50,829 nucleotides of DNA from Scenedesmus sp. ARA3 (taxonomy: Eukaryota; Chlorophyta; Chlorophyceae; Sphaeropleales; Scenedesmaceae), in NCBI GenBank assembly GCA_004335835.1, contig RWJK01001005.1, positions 1 through 50,829 on the forward strand, read 5' to 3'. The position numbers and the translations under genes are program-made. This document shows positions 23,499-33,167 of the stretch, in pieces; position 1 is the stretch's first letter, and every line of letters starts with the position of its first letter. The notes beneath the pieces are model-generated. The model made no database searches, was not told where the DNA came from, and saw only the letters and a list, made by a program, of their open reading frames with translations.

Positions 23499-24261
23499 NN
23501 NNNNNNNNNNNNNNNNNNNNNNNNNNNNNNNNNNNNNNNNNNNNNNNNNNNNNNNNNNNNNNNNNNNNNNNNNNNNNNNNNNNNNNNNNNNNNNNNNNNN
23601 NNNNNNNNNNNNNNNNNNNNNNNNNNNNNNNNNNNNNNNNNNNNNNNNNNNNNNNNNNNNNNNNNNNNNNNNNNNNNNNNNNNNNNNNNNNNNNNNNNNN
23701 NNNNNNNNNNNNNNNNNNNNNNNNNNNNNNNNNNNNNNNNNNNNNNNNNNNNNNNNNNNNNNNNNNNNNNNNNNNNNNNNNNNNNNNNNNNNNNNNNNNN
23801 NNNNNNNNNNNNNNNNNNNNNNNNNNNNNNNNNNNNNNNNNNNNNNNNNNNNNNNNNNNNNNNNNNNNNNNNNNNNNNNNNNNNNNNNNNNNNNNNNNNN
23901 NNNNNNNNNNNNNNNNNNNNNNNNNNNNNNNNNNNNNNNNNNNNNNNNNNNNNNNNNNNNNNNNNNNNNNNNNNNNNNNNNNNNNNNNNNNNNNNNNNNN
24001 NNNNNNNNNNNNNNNNNNNNNNNNNNNNNNNNNNNNNNNNNNNNNNNNNNNNNNNNNNNNNNNNNNNNNNNNNNNNNNNNNNNNNNNNNNNNNNNNNNNN
24101 NNNNNNNNNNNNNNNNNNNNNNNNNNNNNNNNNNNNNNNNCCCCTGGTAACAACAAAAAAAGCAGCTGATGGGTGCAGTTGCAGCAGTGGTGTTCAGCGG
24201 CAGAAACCTGGACCGCAAGGAGCTGACAGCCGCGTTCAACGAATGCCTGGTAACAAACTGA
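17789..24261 (+). CDS. COBW/CobW-family GTPase (CBWD/ZNG1-like metallochaperone), interrupted by assembly gap
   Basis: G3E-family P-loop GTPase; relatives deliver zinc or other metals to client proteins. Exons in matching phase: 17789-17879, 18113-18154, 18768-18851, 19346-19455, 20015-20141, 20700-20791, 21145-21264, 21690-21847, 22906-23046 (321 residues plus 2 nt). One or more exons are lost in the gap 23499-24140. The last exon begins after the gap and ends at TGA 24259-24261 (FSGRNLDRKELTAAFNECL). Walker A GFLGAGKTT is at 15-23, the metal-binding CxCC motif NGCVCC at 66-71, ETTGLANP in exon 4, and the guanine-specificity NKTD at 164-167. Exon 8 encodes a His-rich loop with paired Cys (HHHKEHHHHDHH, CDSTCTNEHHHHDHVCDTTC), a likely metal-binding insert. 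No transit peptide is visible, so it is probably cytosolic. Almost every exon border has decoy copies. Confidence 0.92.
18653..18800 (+). repeat. Duplicated COBW exon 3 start (115 bp apart)
   Basis: TTGCAG followed by GAGAGGTGGGCATTGATGA occurs at 18653 and 18768. The first copy reads GEVGIDDALVMETREET and then diverges without the CVCC motif. The second is the functional exon. Confidence 0.93.
19346..20425 (+). repeat. Copies of COBW exon 4 end and exon 5 start and end
   Basis: Exon 4 end plus donor is at 19456 and again at 19607. The exon 5 start TFFVDDDL is at 19781 and 20015, with a third partial copy of its middle near 19909-19965. The exon 5 end (HITQHLDEVKPEG, then GTGCGC donor) is at 20142, 20298 and 20425. 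Only 20015-20141 holds both exon halves with correct phase. Confidence 0.9.
21045..22100 (+). repeat. Copies of COBW exon 7 and exon 8 borders
   Basis: Exon 7 start (CTGCAG, then GCCATCAA) is at 21057 and 21145. Exon 7 end (SFSMDRMLEMDPDFL, then GTGGGT) is at 21265 and exactly 150 bp later at 21415, with a third fragment ending near 21540. Exon 8 start (EDDSHHHKEHHHHDHH) is at 21576 and 21690. Exon 8 end (DHKHDS, then donor) is at 21848 and 22090. Confidence 0.9.
22510..23440 (+). repeat. Four copies each of COBW exon 9 start and exon 9 end
   Basis: Exon starts (GCAG, then YGTGACCAGYGTGGGCAT) lie at 22510, 22642, 22775 and 22906, spaced 131-133 bp. Exon ends (GGCATCCTGGCCATCCACGG, then GACAAGTGAGC or eroded forms) have donors at 23047, about 23163 (GT lost), 23299 and about 23434 (altered). 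The genuine exon is the innermost pair, 22906-23046. Confidence 0.92.
23442..23498. repeat. CTG tract abutting the assembly gap
   Basis: About 19 CTG units run directly into the N block, so the true length is unknown. Confidence 0.95.
23499..24140. other. Assembly gap (642 N)
   Basis: Unresolved bases inside the COBW gene, bounded on the left by a CTG tract. The missing part should encode the COBW C-terminal domain segment before VFSGRNLDRK. Confidence 0.99.
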
Positions 24262-25511
24262 ACCAGAGTTCACTGTGGTGAGGCAGCAGCTGGCGGTGCC
24301 AGTTGCAGCACAAGCGGGTTGTTGGTGCAAGAGGTTCAACTGACGTGCCTTTGTAGCACACAACTGTGACGTTGTGCAGTTGCAACCCAACTGTGGAATA
24401 TCCAGCATCTGCTTTCTGTGCCAACAGCTTCAGTCGATGCAGGCGTTGTAAATTGCCGTCTGGACGCAATTGCCAATAGTATTGGCCAAGGAACGGCATG
24501 CGTGATAGGCTGACACAGGGCTGCACAGCGCAATTGGGTTAGATTTGTGAACGGCAGCTCGACATGGCCGCAGTTATTCTCAAGAAATTTTGGTTGGAAA
24601 GTTAAGCACCTAGCTTGAGAGCACCTGTATTGTACAGCGTGTGGTGTTACAAGGTGTCTACACACGACGATGACACAGTGGGTGGCGCTAAAAAATGTCA
24701 GACACCCTGCCAGACGAAGACTGTGTACATTTTGCCGACACAGCCTCTGCGAGTTCAAACCACACAGGACATGCAGATAGTATACAAACAGCTGCTGCAC
24801 TGCACAGAGGTGAGCTACTGTACACAAGTGTAACCGTGTACGAGTCATACCACAGGCGTGTTTGGCCTGCATACGACTCCTACAACAGGCACGATGTCGA
24901 TAGTTGATGGTGCTGGCCAGTGCAGTGTGAAAACTGCTGATAAAGATTGCTCTGGGCACACCTGAATCTTGCATCAAAAACCACGAGAGCAGTTGCAATG
25001 ACGCACAGTCAACAGCCACGCCACAGCACACTACAAAAGAGGAAGCGCCAGCAGCACCACAGACTGCTTTGCTAGCACCAGCAGGTGTCGGCGCGGGTTT
25101 TGTATGTGCAACCGGCCTTCCATCGTTGCTGATTGAGTGCATGATGGCATGGCTTGACAAGTAAGATAGTAAAAGCACCCGTGCTGCCAAGGCACGTGGC
25201 ACAAAGCTGATCTCGCTGTTGTCACCCTGCACTGCTTGCAGGAAAATCCTTCCAAAACCACAGGCTCCGAGCCGAGCCGAGCCAGTCTGAGACTGCACTC
25301 AAAGGGACCTGCAGGTGTCGCATGTTGCGCTGTTATGCATGCTCCTTGCAAACGCCTCTGCCTGCACTGCACCTGCTAGCTACTTGTGCTTGGCGCTCAT
25401 TTCATAACAATCACCAATCCACCGCTGCAAGCATAGCGTGCTGGCACAACCTTCAGCACCATATGCCGCGCGGCTGCTGCATGCTTGTCTAGACAAGCCA
25501 GATCTGGCTGC
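24262..25511. other. Convergent intergenic region with poly(A) signals
   Basis: It lies between the COBW stop and the stop of the minus-strand coiled-coil gene. TGTAA occurs on plus at 24447-24451 and 24829-24833, and on minus at 24651-24647. A 320-residue minus-strand ORF (24336-25298) spans it but shows no motif or splice support, so I do not call it. Confidence 0.5.
24447..24451 (+). terminator. Poly(A) signal TGTAA for COBW
   Basis: First TGTAA after the COBW stop, 185 bp downstream. Confidence 0.4.
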
Positions 25512-27082
25512 CTACTTATGCTTGGTGATGGGTTGGCATATCCTGCAGCGCCACACCCCGTGCTCACACATGAAGCCAGTCTCCTTGTGCTCTTCCTTCT
25601 TGTGCGCCTGCAGGCAAGCAACAGCAAACACGCGGGCCGTATGCGTAACTATGACACAGCTTGAGCCCATTGCAGAAATAGCAACGATGGACACAAGCAA
25701 CTGTGATCCCCCCATCAGCGTTCGCGCCGTCCCGCGCTTGCAGCACACACAACACCTGTACGACAGGTGCTGGGCTGTTGTGGAACACCATGCAAACCAT
25801 ACAAAACAGGTCTGAGAAGCATATGTTGCAGAAAAAGCACCGCATGCATCCCACCTCACGGACTTCCTTCTCATAGCGCTTGCTGGTGTGGTTGAAAGCA
25901 CGTTCAAAGCGGTTCGCTGCTGCATTCTCAAGACGCTCCTGCAAGCAAGCAAAGACCCGCAGAATGTGCGCAGTGTCACCAAAGCTTGTGCAACAGCTCA
26001 GTTGACTGCTGTGTGGGCTAAGCATGGCAGAACAGCAGCAGACGGGTCAGTCAACAAACTGAGGGCAGGATGCTTTCCTGCAAGCAGCACCGTCATGCAA
26101 CCGGCGGTACATACAAATCCTGCAAGGTTTGTTTGCATCCTGCAGCAACTAACAATACAGACACCGATGTTGACCGAAAAGCGGAGCATGTCCAGGCAGG
26201 GCGGAGACAGGGTGGAGACGCTGGGTTGCTGCCTGCATGTGCTGCTTGCAGGACTCACCTCCTCCTTCCCGTCCTTCTCTGCCTGCTTCTTCTCCTTGAG
26301 TGCCTCCTTTATCTCCTTCTCACGTAGCTTTGTCTGCAGCAGCTTGTCTGCACGGACCACAGCGGCAAATTTGTGACAGCAGCAACATCAGCAGGCAGCA
26401 TCCCAGCGCTGTTGGTGCTGGCGACACATTTGCAGTCCTGGCAGCACGCTGCGGGCATATGCTGATACGTTTGAGTGCCAGGAGGCTGTATGCTGATTCA
26501 ACCCTGCAACATCAACCACAAATTGATACTAGGCATGACACTGTTAGCGGCAGGAATGGCAGAGCACGCTATGCTACTAGTGGCAGTACTGCTGCTCCAA
26601 GCCAACAACAGCATGACTGTGGGACTGCAACATAGGCATATCCTACCCTTTTGCGGCTCTTCGACGTGCTTTGCACGCACTGTCTTGCTCTGTACTAGCT
26701 GCTTGTATGCTTCCATTGGCTCCCAGCCTGTTTGCATCAAGCAGAAGCAGCAGCAACCCAGCAGAAGCAGCAGTGAGCAACACCACCCTACTCAGTCTCG
26801 CACGGCAATTTAAGAAAGCCAATGAAACACAATATAATGAAATAACGATTGAAGCATGCGTTCATGAGCCACAGGCGCTCACCGACAATGATCTGCGTGT
26901 CGTGCTTCGGGCTCAGAGAAAGGAACGGTTTTTGACTGCTGTTTATCGGGTGCTAAAAGCTTCGGGTGGTTGCATAATAACGCAATGGTGCAGTTCTGGG
27001 GGTGAGAAGCAGCAGGTCTATAGACAGCGGGCGTCTGACGTGGCCTACCAGTTATCTATTTCGGGATCAGGCCCATTGGTGC
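25512..27082 (-). CDS. Lys/Glu-rich coiled-coil protein with Cys/His C-terminus (5' end unresolved)
   Basis: Six phase-compatible exons on the minus strand: 27082-27049, 26938-26883, 26727-26647, 26347-26259, 25938-25855, 25607-25512. They give a continuous reading of 146 residues to the stop TAG at 25512-25514. Stretches in order: GPDPEIDN, FLSLSPKHDTQIIVGWEP, MEAYKQLVQSKTVRAKHVEEP, KLREKEIKEALKEKKQAEKD (strong coiled coil), ERLENAAANRFERAFNHTSK, then AHKKEEHKETGFMCEHGVWRCRIC. The end has C-x-H-x6-C-x2-C, a possible zinc-binding tail. The first exon or exons should lie upstream, toward or overlapping the divergent gene at 27223; I could not find a phase-compatible ATG exon. I do not recognise the family. 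The conserved-looking tail and coiled coil would suit a cytoskeletal or ciliary protein, but that is a guess. Confidence 0.6.
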
Positions 27083-27222
27083 CTGCATGCCACGTTTCGG
27101 CAGATCAATGCTGAATCACTTGGTTCTGCAGCTTTCGCACAGCCATTAGCGTTCGCAACTCGAACATCAGCTCAACAGCAGCAGCAGGCCTTGCGATCTC
27201 GTGTCCAGCCGAGAGTCGACAG

Positions 27223-29500
27223 ATGCAGGCACTCCAGCAAAAGTCACATGCTGTGCTTGGAAGCAGAAATCTGCAGCCATGCCGTGTAGCTGGCACGTCC
27301 GTGCTGCGGCAGTGCAGAGTGCATGCTGTGCAGAAGGACACAGAGATCAGCACCAAGGACTGGAGAGCACAGCGCATGACAGATAAGGTCCACGCATTAT
27401 TTGACCGAGTTTGGAGCAAGGGAGAGGTGCATCTGATTGATGACCTCATCACAGACGACTTTGTTTGGAAGGTGGGCATGGATACTCAGCTTGGAGACTG
27501 CTGCCAGCTCAGTGAGCAGCAGCAGCTGGCAATGTATGACTGGACTGACGTCAACATTCAGCGGCCACTGGGTGAAACTATCCCAGAATCAGCCGATGCA
27601 GCTGAATGTGGCGTGTTTGTTGCACTAGACAATGGGCAGCTGTGGATGGCTATTCTGGCAGTTGGTGCGCTTGCTGCCCCAGCAAGTTGATCATCCTGGT
27701 CCTACTGTATCGCAGCATCACAGCAGTGCACCTGCAGTGCCGCACACCATGTTGCCGCATGCACCTGCGCCTCATGTCTTTCTTTGTTATTACTTTGTTA
27801 GATCTTTGTTATTTTGCTTGCAGGACGTGATCTGGATGTCCAGCAAGCGCGTGGTTGGCAAGAAGGCCTTCAGCAGCTTTGTGCAGCAGATGCGGGAGGC
27901 ATACCCAGACCTGAGCTATGAAGTGGGCCAGGTGCGTGTGCTGACAGAAAGATGGGGATGTGTGCAAGCAGGAGGCTGCTAATCAGCAGCAGCTCGCCTC
28001 AAGTAGCGCCAAGTGGCTGTGGGCGGCGCAGCCATCAAGCCACCGCCGTTGCTGCTGCTGCTCTCCCAAGCTGCTGTCTTGACTGTCCTGTTTCAACCCA
28101 TTTGCACCTGCCTTTGATTCTTCTTTTTATTCTTCCCTCTCCCTTGCCAGGTGGCTGCTGCTGCTGCTGCTGCTGCTGCTGATGCTGCTGCTGCTGCTGC
28201 TGCTGCTGCCATATAACCAAGTAACTGTGCGGCATCGCCCTAACTCAACTTATTTTCTTTCTCTGGTGGCTCTGCTCCTGTCCTTGTGTAGGTGGGTGTG
28301 TGCGACCCCATCCATGTGTTTGTGCACTGGACGTGCCACGGCACCAACCTGAAGCCCACCAATGACAACAAGGGTCGCCCGCACAAGCCCACCTTCCACG
28401 AGAGCCACATCAGCGGCATTGACTTTATAACTTTCAATGACGACAGGTCGCGGCTGCAGGAGATCGTTATTTACAGGTGGGTGTTGCCTCACAATGTACA
28501 GGTGTTTACTGTGGGTTCAATCTGCACCGTGTGTTGAATCATCTGCAAATTGGCACATATGTTGTAAAGGCGGCTGTGGCTTCTTTGCTGGTGGCCCACC
28601 AATGACAACAAGAGCCGCCCACACAAGCTCACCTTTCACGAGAGCCACATCAGCGGCATCGACTTCATTACTTTCTACGATGACAGGTCGCTGCTGCAGG
28701 AGATTGTTATTTACAGGTGGGTGCATGTGATGTGAGAGAGCCACAGCAGCGGCATCGATTGCTTTGCTTGCTTTCGTAAGTTCTGCCTTTTGTTGTTGTG
28801 CACAGGCAGCCCGCGTGTGAAAAGCGGAGGTTATGGATGAGGGGTGATTTGACCTTCTCATGTCTGCTGTTGATGTGTCTGCTGCTTGCTGCTGGTTGCT
28901 GCTGTCAACACTGTTTTGCTGCTGTTACGTTACTGTATGCAATACTGTTTTACCTCTTATGTGTGCACAGGCAGCCACGCTTGAGGAGCGGGGGTGCCTG
29001 GAAGAGGAGCGATTGGAGGTTTCAATGCCTGCTGTTAGCTGCTGGTCGCTGCTTCCAACACTGCTGTTCTGCTGTTGCGATGCTGTATTCTCTCTTGCGT
29101 GCACAGGCAGCCCACGCTTGAGGAGCGGGGTGTCTGGAGGAGCAGGCGCTTGAGCTTCTCGTGTCTGCTGGCAATTTGTCTGCAGACTGCTGCTGGTTGC
29201 TGCATTCAACACTGCCTTTCCTCTTGAAATGTTGAATCACTGATGCAGGCAGCCCACGCTTGAGGAGCGGGAGTTCCTGGAGGAGGAGCAATCCAAGGTT
29301 CTCATGCCTGCTGCTTGGTGATGTCTGGTGACTGCTGCTTGCTTGCTGCTTTACTACTTTGTTCATATCCTGCCTTGTCTCATGTGCGCAGGCAGCCCAC
29401 GCTTGAGGAGCGGGAGTTCCTGGAGGAGGAAGCACTTGAGCAGGAGCGCTGGAGCATGATCAAGCTGGAGCGCCTGCACTTCGACGGCGCATCCCAATGA
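27223..29500 (+). CDS. SnoaL/NTF2-like fold protein, probably plastid-targeted
   Basis: Four exons in phase: 27223-27471, 27824-27931, 28292-28476, 29392-29500 (216 residues, TGA 29498-29500). Residues 1 to about 42 are basic and Ser/Ala/Val-rich (MQALQQKSHAVLGSRNL), a plausible transit peptide. Then follow an NTF2/SnoaL-like pattern: a helix VHALFDRVWSKGEVHLIDDL with ITDDFVWK, FVQQMREAYPDLSYEVGQ, and beta strands DPIHVFVHWTCHGT, GIDFITFNDDRSRLQEIVIY. The C-terminus is charged (EREFLEEEALEQERWSMIKL). The fold serves many roles (cyclases, isomerases, ligand-binding proteins), so no reaction can be assigned. A start at the internal ATG near 27376 would give a version without the targeting region. 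The gene is divergent from the coiled-coil gene. Confidence 0.85.
28151..28208 (+). repeat. CTG tract in intron 2 of the SnoaL-like gene
   Basis: Interrupted CTG run (one GATG interruption), about 85 bp before the exon 3 acceptor at 28291. Confidence 0.9.
28582..28775 (+). repeat. Near-complete copy of SnoaL-like exon 3 second half plus donor
   Basis: About 28592-28716 repeats the last 120 bp of exon 3 (PTNDNK, HESHISGIDFIT, EIVIYR) with a GTGGGTG donor. A shorter third fragment (GAGAGCCACAGCAGCGGCAT) starts near 28736. The true exon ends at 28476. Confidence 0.9.
28806..29450 (+). repeat. Five copies of the SnoaL-like exon 4 acceptor and start
   Basis: The acceptor CAG followed by GCAGCC(C)ACGCTTGAGGAGCG occurs at 28806 (eroded), 28971, 29107, 29249 and 29392, spaced 136-165 bp. 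The last is the functional exon. The 29249 copy keeps the same frame for LEEREFLEEEQS before diverging. Confidence 0.93.
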
Positions 29501-32500
29501 TTGCAAAGGCGGCATGCAGTCGGGCGGTCGGGTGTGAGCGGCATGCAATTGAGCTGTATCACATCAAGGGGGTGTGGGGGTCCAACTCCTCTGCTTATTT
29601 CTTGGTCCGGGTGCTGGGCACCTCCTGTATAGGGCTTGTGACGTGTCTTGCTGGTGACGGCAGTGCCGTAGGCCTCCGGCATACAGGCTCGCCTGACTGC
29701 TGCGTGTGACTAGCCAGTAGGATTTCGTCCCCCCTGGTAACATCAACAAAAATGGTTGCAAGGGCGGCATCCTGCAGCAGAGCCGCAGTGCACGCGCCGC
29801 AGCTACTAGCCGTCACACCTTGGCGTGGGCGAGGGTTGTTGGTATAGCGGTTTGGCGCTTTGGGATGGATTATTGGTGCTGAGGAGCAGGTTGGAGCTGC
29901 AGCAGCCGCACTACGTTGTGATGCCATCATGATGGCAGCTTTTTCTGCAGGGATGACGGCGTTGGGCGTGCAAGGCGCTGTCAATGTACTGCAGACGCGA
30001 TATTCTTGAAATAATTTCCCTTGACCTGTCCTGTATCTGGTGGCTGGAGTCAACTGCACTGGATATTAGTTGAGCAAGTTGGCACACCTGACCATGGCAA
30101 AGCGGAACTTCCAAGTGACTTTGCAAATGGATAGTTGCCACCGTGCCACTCGCAGCAGGCTCCGCCCTCCGCACTTGGTTGAGTTATCTATTCAAAAACT
30201 GCGTGACCACTTGCGCAATCGGGCAGATGCTGCATTCATAGTCAGCGCATGTGTGGTAACTGTGCTCGGTCTTAGAAGGGCACATCAGACCACTGTCTGC
30301 ACTCGCTGAAGGTCTGACCTGCAAGGTCAGCGTTGCGTTGCAACAAGATAATATAGACATTCAAAAGTAAAAGTAAGTGTACGCATGAAAGTTTTTACAT
30401 ACACGTGAGTAAGTATCATTGCCGCACCGAGTTGACCGGAAAAGTGTGCCAAAAACACTGGGTGAGCAAGCGCCTGACAGCAGATGCTGGAAGATAATGT
30501 AAAACAACCCGATTATCTATCAGTCAAGTAGAACGTTTCAGCCAGTAGGCATAATCAGGCAACTTCAGCGGGCGTCACCGTAGCATCGGACAGGCCATGT
30601 GGCAAGGTCCCATGATGTACACATGCCCCATGTGACCCCCAGGCAGCAGCAGAGCAGCAGCAGCAGCACGATTCCATCCCCGTGAGTGACACACTGCTGA
30701 GAGGGCGACTTGCTGACGATGGCTCTGGTGATTGCATTGGCATCACCCTGCAGCAGCCAGGCATGGCAACACAGGAAAGGGCAAGGCTAGAGGTAGTATG
30801 CTGTCCAGCAAAAGGTGCTTACTGCAGCGTGTGAAACGGCTGCAGCAGAATGCTGCACGATCTTTGATAATCATCAGCTGCTTGCTGTAATGCTACGGTT
30901 GCTTCTAGTTGTGTGTCAAGCATGCTTCCGAAGGGCCAGGCTGGCGCGCGCTTCACAGCGTGCATGAAGGTGCGCAGCTGTGCATGACCAGCGTGCTTCG
31001 GCATACTGGCTTTGTCTAGAATTCGTCATTTTACAGCGTGCATGAACTACTGGCAGCAACATTTTATGCAGGGGCAATAGAGATGGAAGTGCTTGTGGTA
31101 GAACCTGATGCCTAGCTCAAGGCTTGATCTTTCCTATTGAAACTGCTTCAGGCACTCAGGCACCCTGCAGGCATTCGTTGTGAATGACATTGGGTCGGCT
31201 GCTGGGCGCGTCCAAGCGCAGAAGCAAAGGTACAATGGCACTGCTGATGGTGCTGCGTGCATCCGGTGGCGCAGCATTCATGCTTTGCTGTGCTGCATGC
31301 CAGCAGGCGCCTCCCCCAGTGGATCCATCATCACATGCAGCAAGTAATGATGCATCACTGATGAAGCATGCCAGATGACGCACGCAAACCTGTGCCTGCG
31401 CTTCCAAGGCGCTCAGACAGCTGCACACTCAACAGTGGAACCAACTCAGCAGTTGCCATCTGCAATGGCAGCCGCTGCTGCTGCCATCCGCTGGCTTCAT
31501 GGGAGTATCCTGCTGCTGCACGGCCAAGTCAGATCACTGTCGTCTGGCCCAGATCGGATGATCTTGCTGTCTATGCGGGTGCCAGCTGACCTGATTGAGA
31601 TGCTGGTTGGACCACATGATATACTACTAAAGTGGTTACTCCAGGTGCGTGTTGCCCGTTCTAGAGGTGTCACAGCAATGCAGCAGGCAGGGAGGGTCTT
31701 TGGGGTGATGCACTGCAGGCTGCAGGAGGGACTCCCTCCTATATGCTCCTCACCACAAGCTGATCGCCAGGCAAACAAGCCTGTAAGTATCGTGTCTGAT
31801 ATTCACAGCAGTTATAGCTGTCCGCATCCGTCGGTACAACTCGTGTCTGAACCTACAGCCCGGTCACCATTGGCAAGGCTGATGAGGTGGCAGGCTGACA
31901 GCCACAAGCACCCTTCAGGCAGCGAGGCAACAGCGACAAAGCGTGTTCAAGAGTAGCTACAGCACATGTTATCGAGTATTCGAGGTGTACGAGGCTCAAC
32001 CAGCTTCGCGAGGCACGCCTGAGCCGCTGTGTCAGTCTGTCGGTCAGTGGCAGCTGCCCTGCAGGGCAGTGGCAAGCATCAAGCAGTTCCCACAAGTGCA
32101 GCACTGCCAGGATCAGGGTGCACCACTTTAAGCTTTATAAACTGAAACTGCACGTCTGTGAAGCCATATATGCACCAAGCGGACTGGCAAGCAACCTCCC
32201 GCCTGTCAACCATACTTGTGGCCGGTAAGATGTACCAATGGTTCGCACAGCTGGCGACAGGTTCACTGCCCGGCGCATTTGCCATACATTGTGATTTTCA
32301 CCAGCAGTGTGTTGTGAGCGCAGCCTGTTGAACGCTGATCGATCATCTTTGGCGGTGTCATTGTCACGCAGTGCAACTCGAATCAGCACCCTCAGCCACC
32401 CGAGCCAGAGCAGGGCATCAGCCTCGTACACGCTTGTGCTACTCGATATTGTTAGACATTGTTCCAGGATAACTTTGACCGTCCCTCACGGCGCTCGCGT

Positions 32501-33167
32501 CAAGCATTTGGCCGTGTACATACAGCGCTCACGTTGCCTTCAGCAAATCAGCTCAAAGCAATAGTGATTCACTTTTCAAGTGATTGCGGCCCTAAAGAGC
32601 ATCTAGATCGTCGGGCATAAGTTCTTAGTCGACGATTACGCGTTGGACAATCTTGAGGACTTTACAGTTTGCTTGCTTACAACACCCCTTAAAGTGTTTC
32701 TTTTGTAGTTAGAACATTTAATTGTCTAAGCTCGACTGGCACAGCCATCTGGACACGGCAGCAGAGGGCGGAAGCGGGCGCCACTGCAACGGGTGCAAAT
32801 GGTGGGCGCCCAAAACTGTAAAACAGGGATGAAATGTTGAGACAGCTTGCTTCTTTCCTTTTATCAGGCTCCTGGGCTGTCATGGTAGCAGCAGTACCTT
32901 TGCTGGCACCATCTCAGGCACAGCAGACAAGGGAGGGTGGGTAGTGCTTTTCCAGGCAAAGCAGCATGTTTCATGCTGGTACGTGCATGCTGTAACAGCC
33001 TAACACGTCATTGCCAACTTTTCCTTTGCCTTTCTGTTGCTTTTGCAGACTTTCAGTGCAGCAGCTCTTGACAAGCAGGACAGCAGACGCGCCAAGCTGA
33101 CAGCAGTGGCTGCAAGCGCCCAGCGCAGCAATAGTAACAGCATTAGTAGCAATATTCAGCAGCGCAC
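29501..33167. other. Gene-poor stretch, no supported coding exon
   Basis: 3.7 kb without an ORF that joins into a spliced model. A TGTAA at 30498-30502 may end the SnoaL-like transcript (1 kb 3'-UTR). The right end must hold the promoter and 5'-UTR of the OPR-like gene. A candidate 5'-UTR acceptor (TTTTGCAG) ends near 33047. Confidence 0.5.
31375..31956 (+). other. Uncertain 193-codon ORF
   Basis: Open frame containing IRWLHGSILLLHGQVRSLSS and ADLIEMLVGPHDILLKWLLQ, the latter followed by a GTGCGT donor-like site. No family is recognised and the first codon may lie in an intron. It could be a lineage-specific exon or chance. Confidence 0.15.

Noticed and set aside
24141..24165. Similarity of CCCCTGGTAACAACAAAAA to 29733-29756
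   Set aside because: The match is short and A-rich; not enough to call a repeat family.
24336..25298. 320-codon minus-strand ORF after the COBW gene
   Set aside because: No recognisable motif, no splice neighbours, and codon content like the surrounding non-coding DNA. A chance ORF in GC-rich sequence is more likely.
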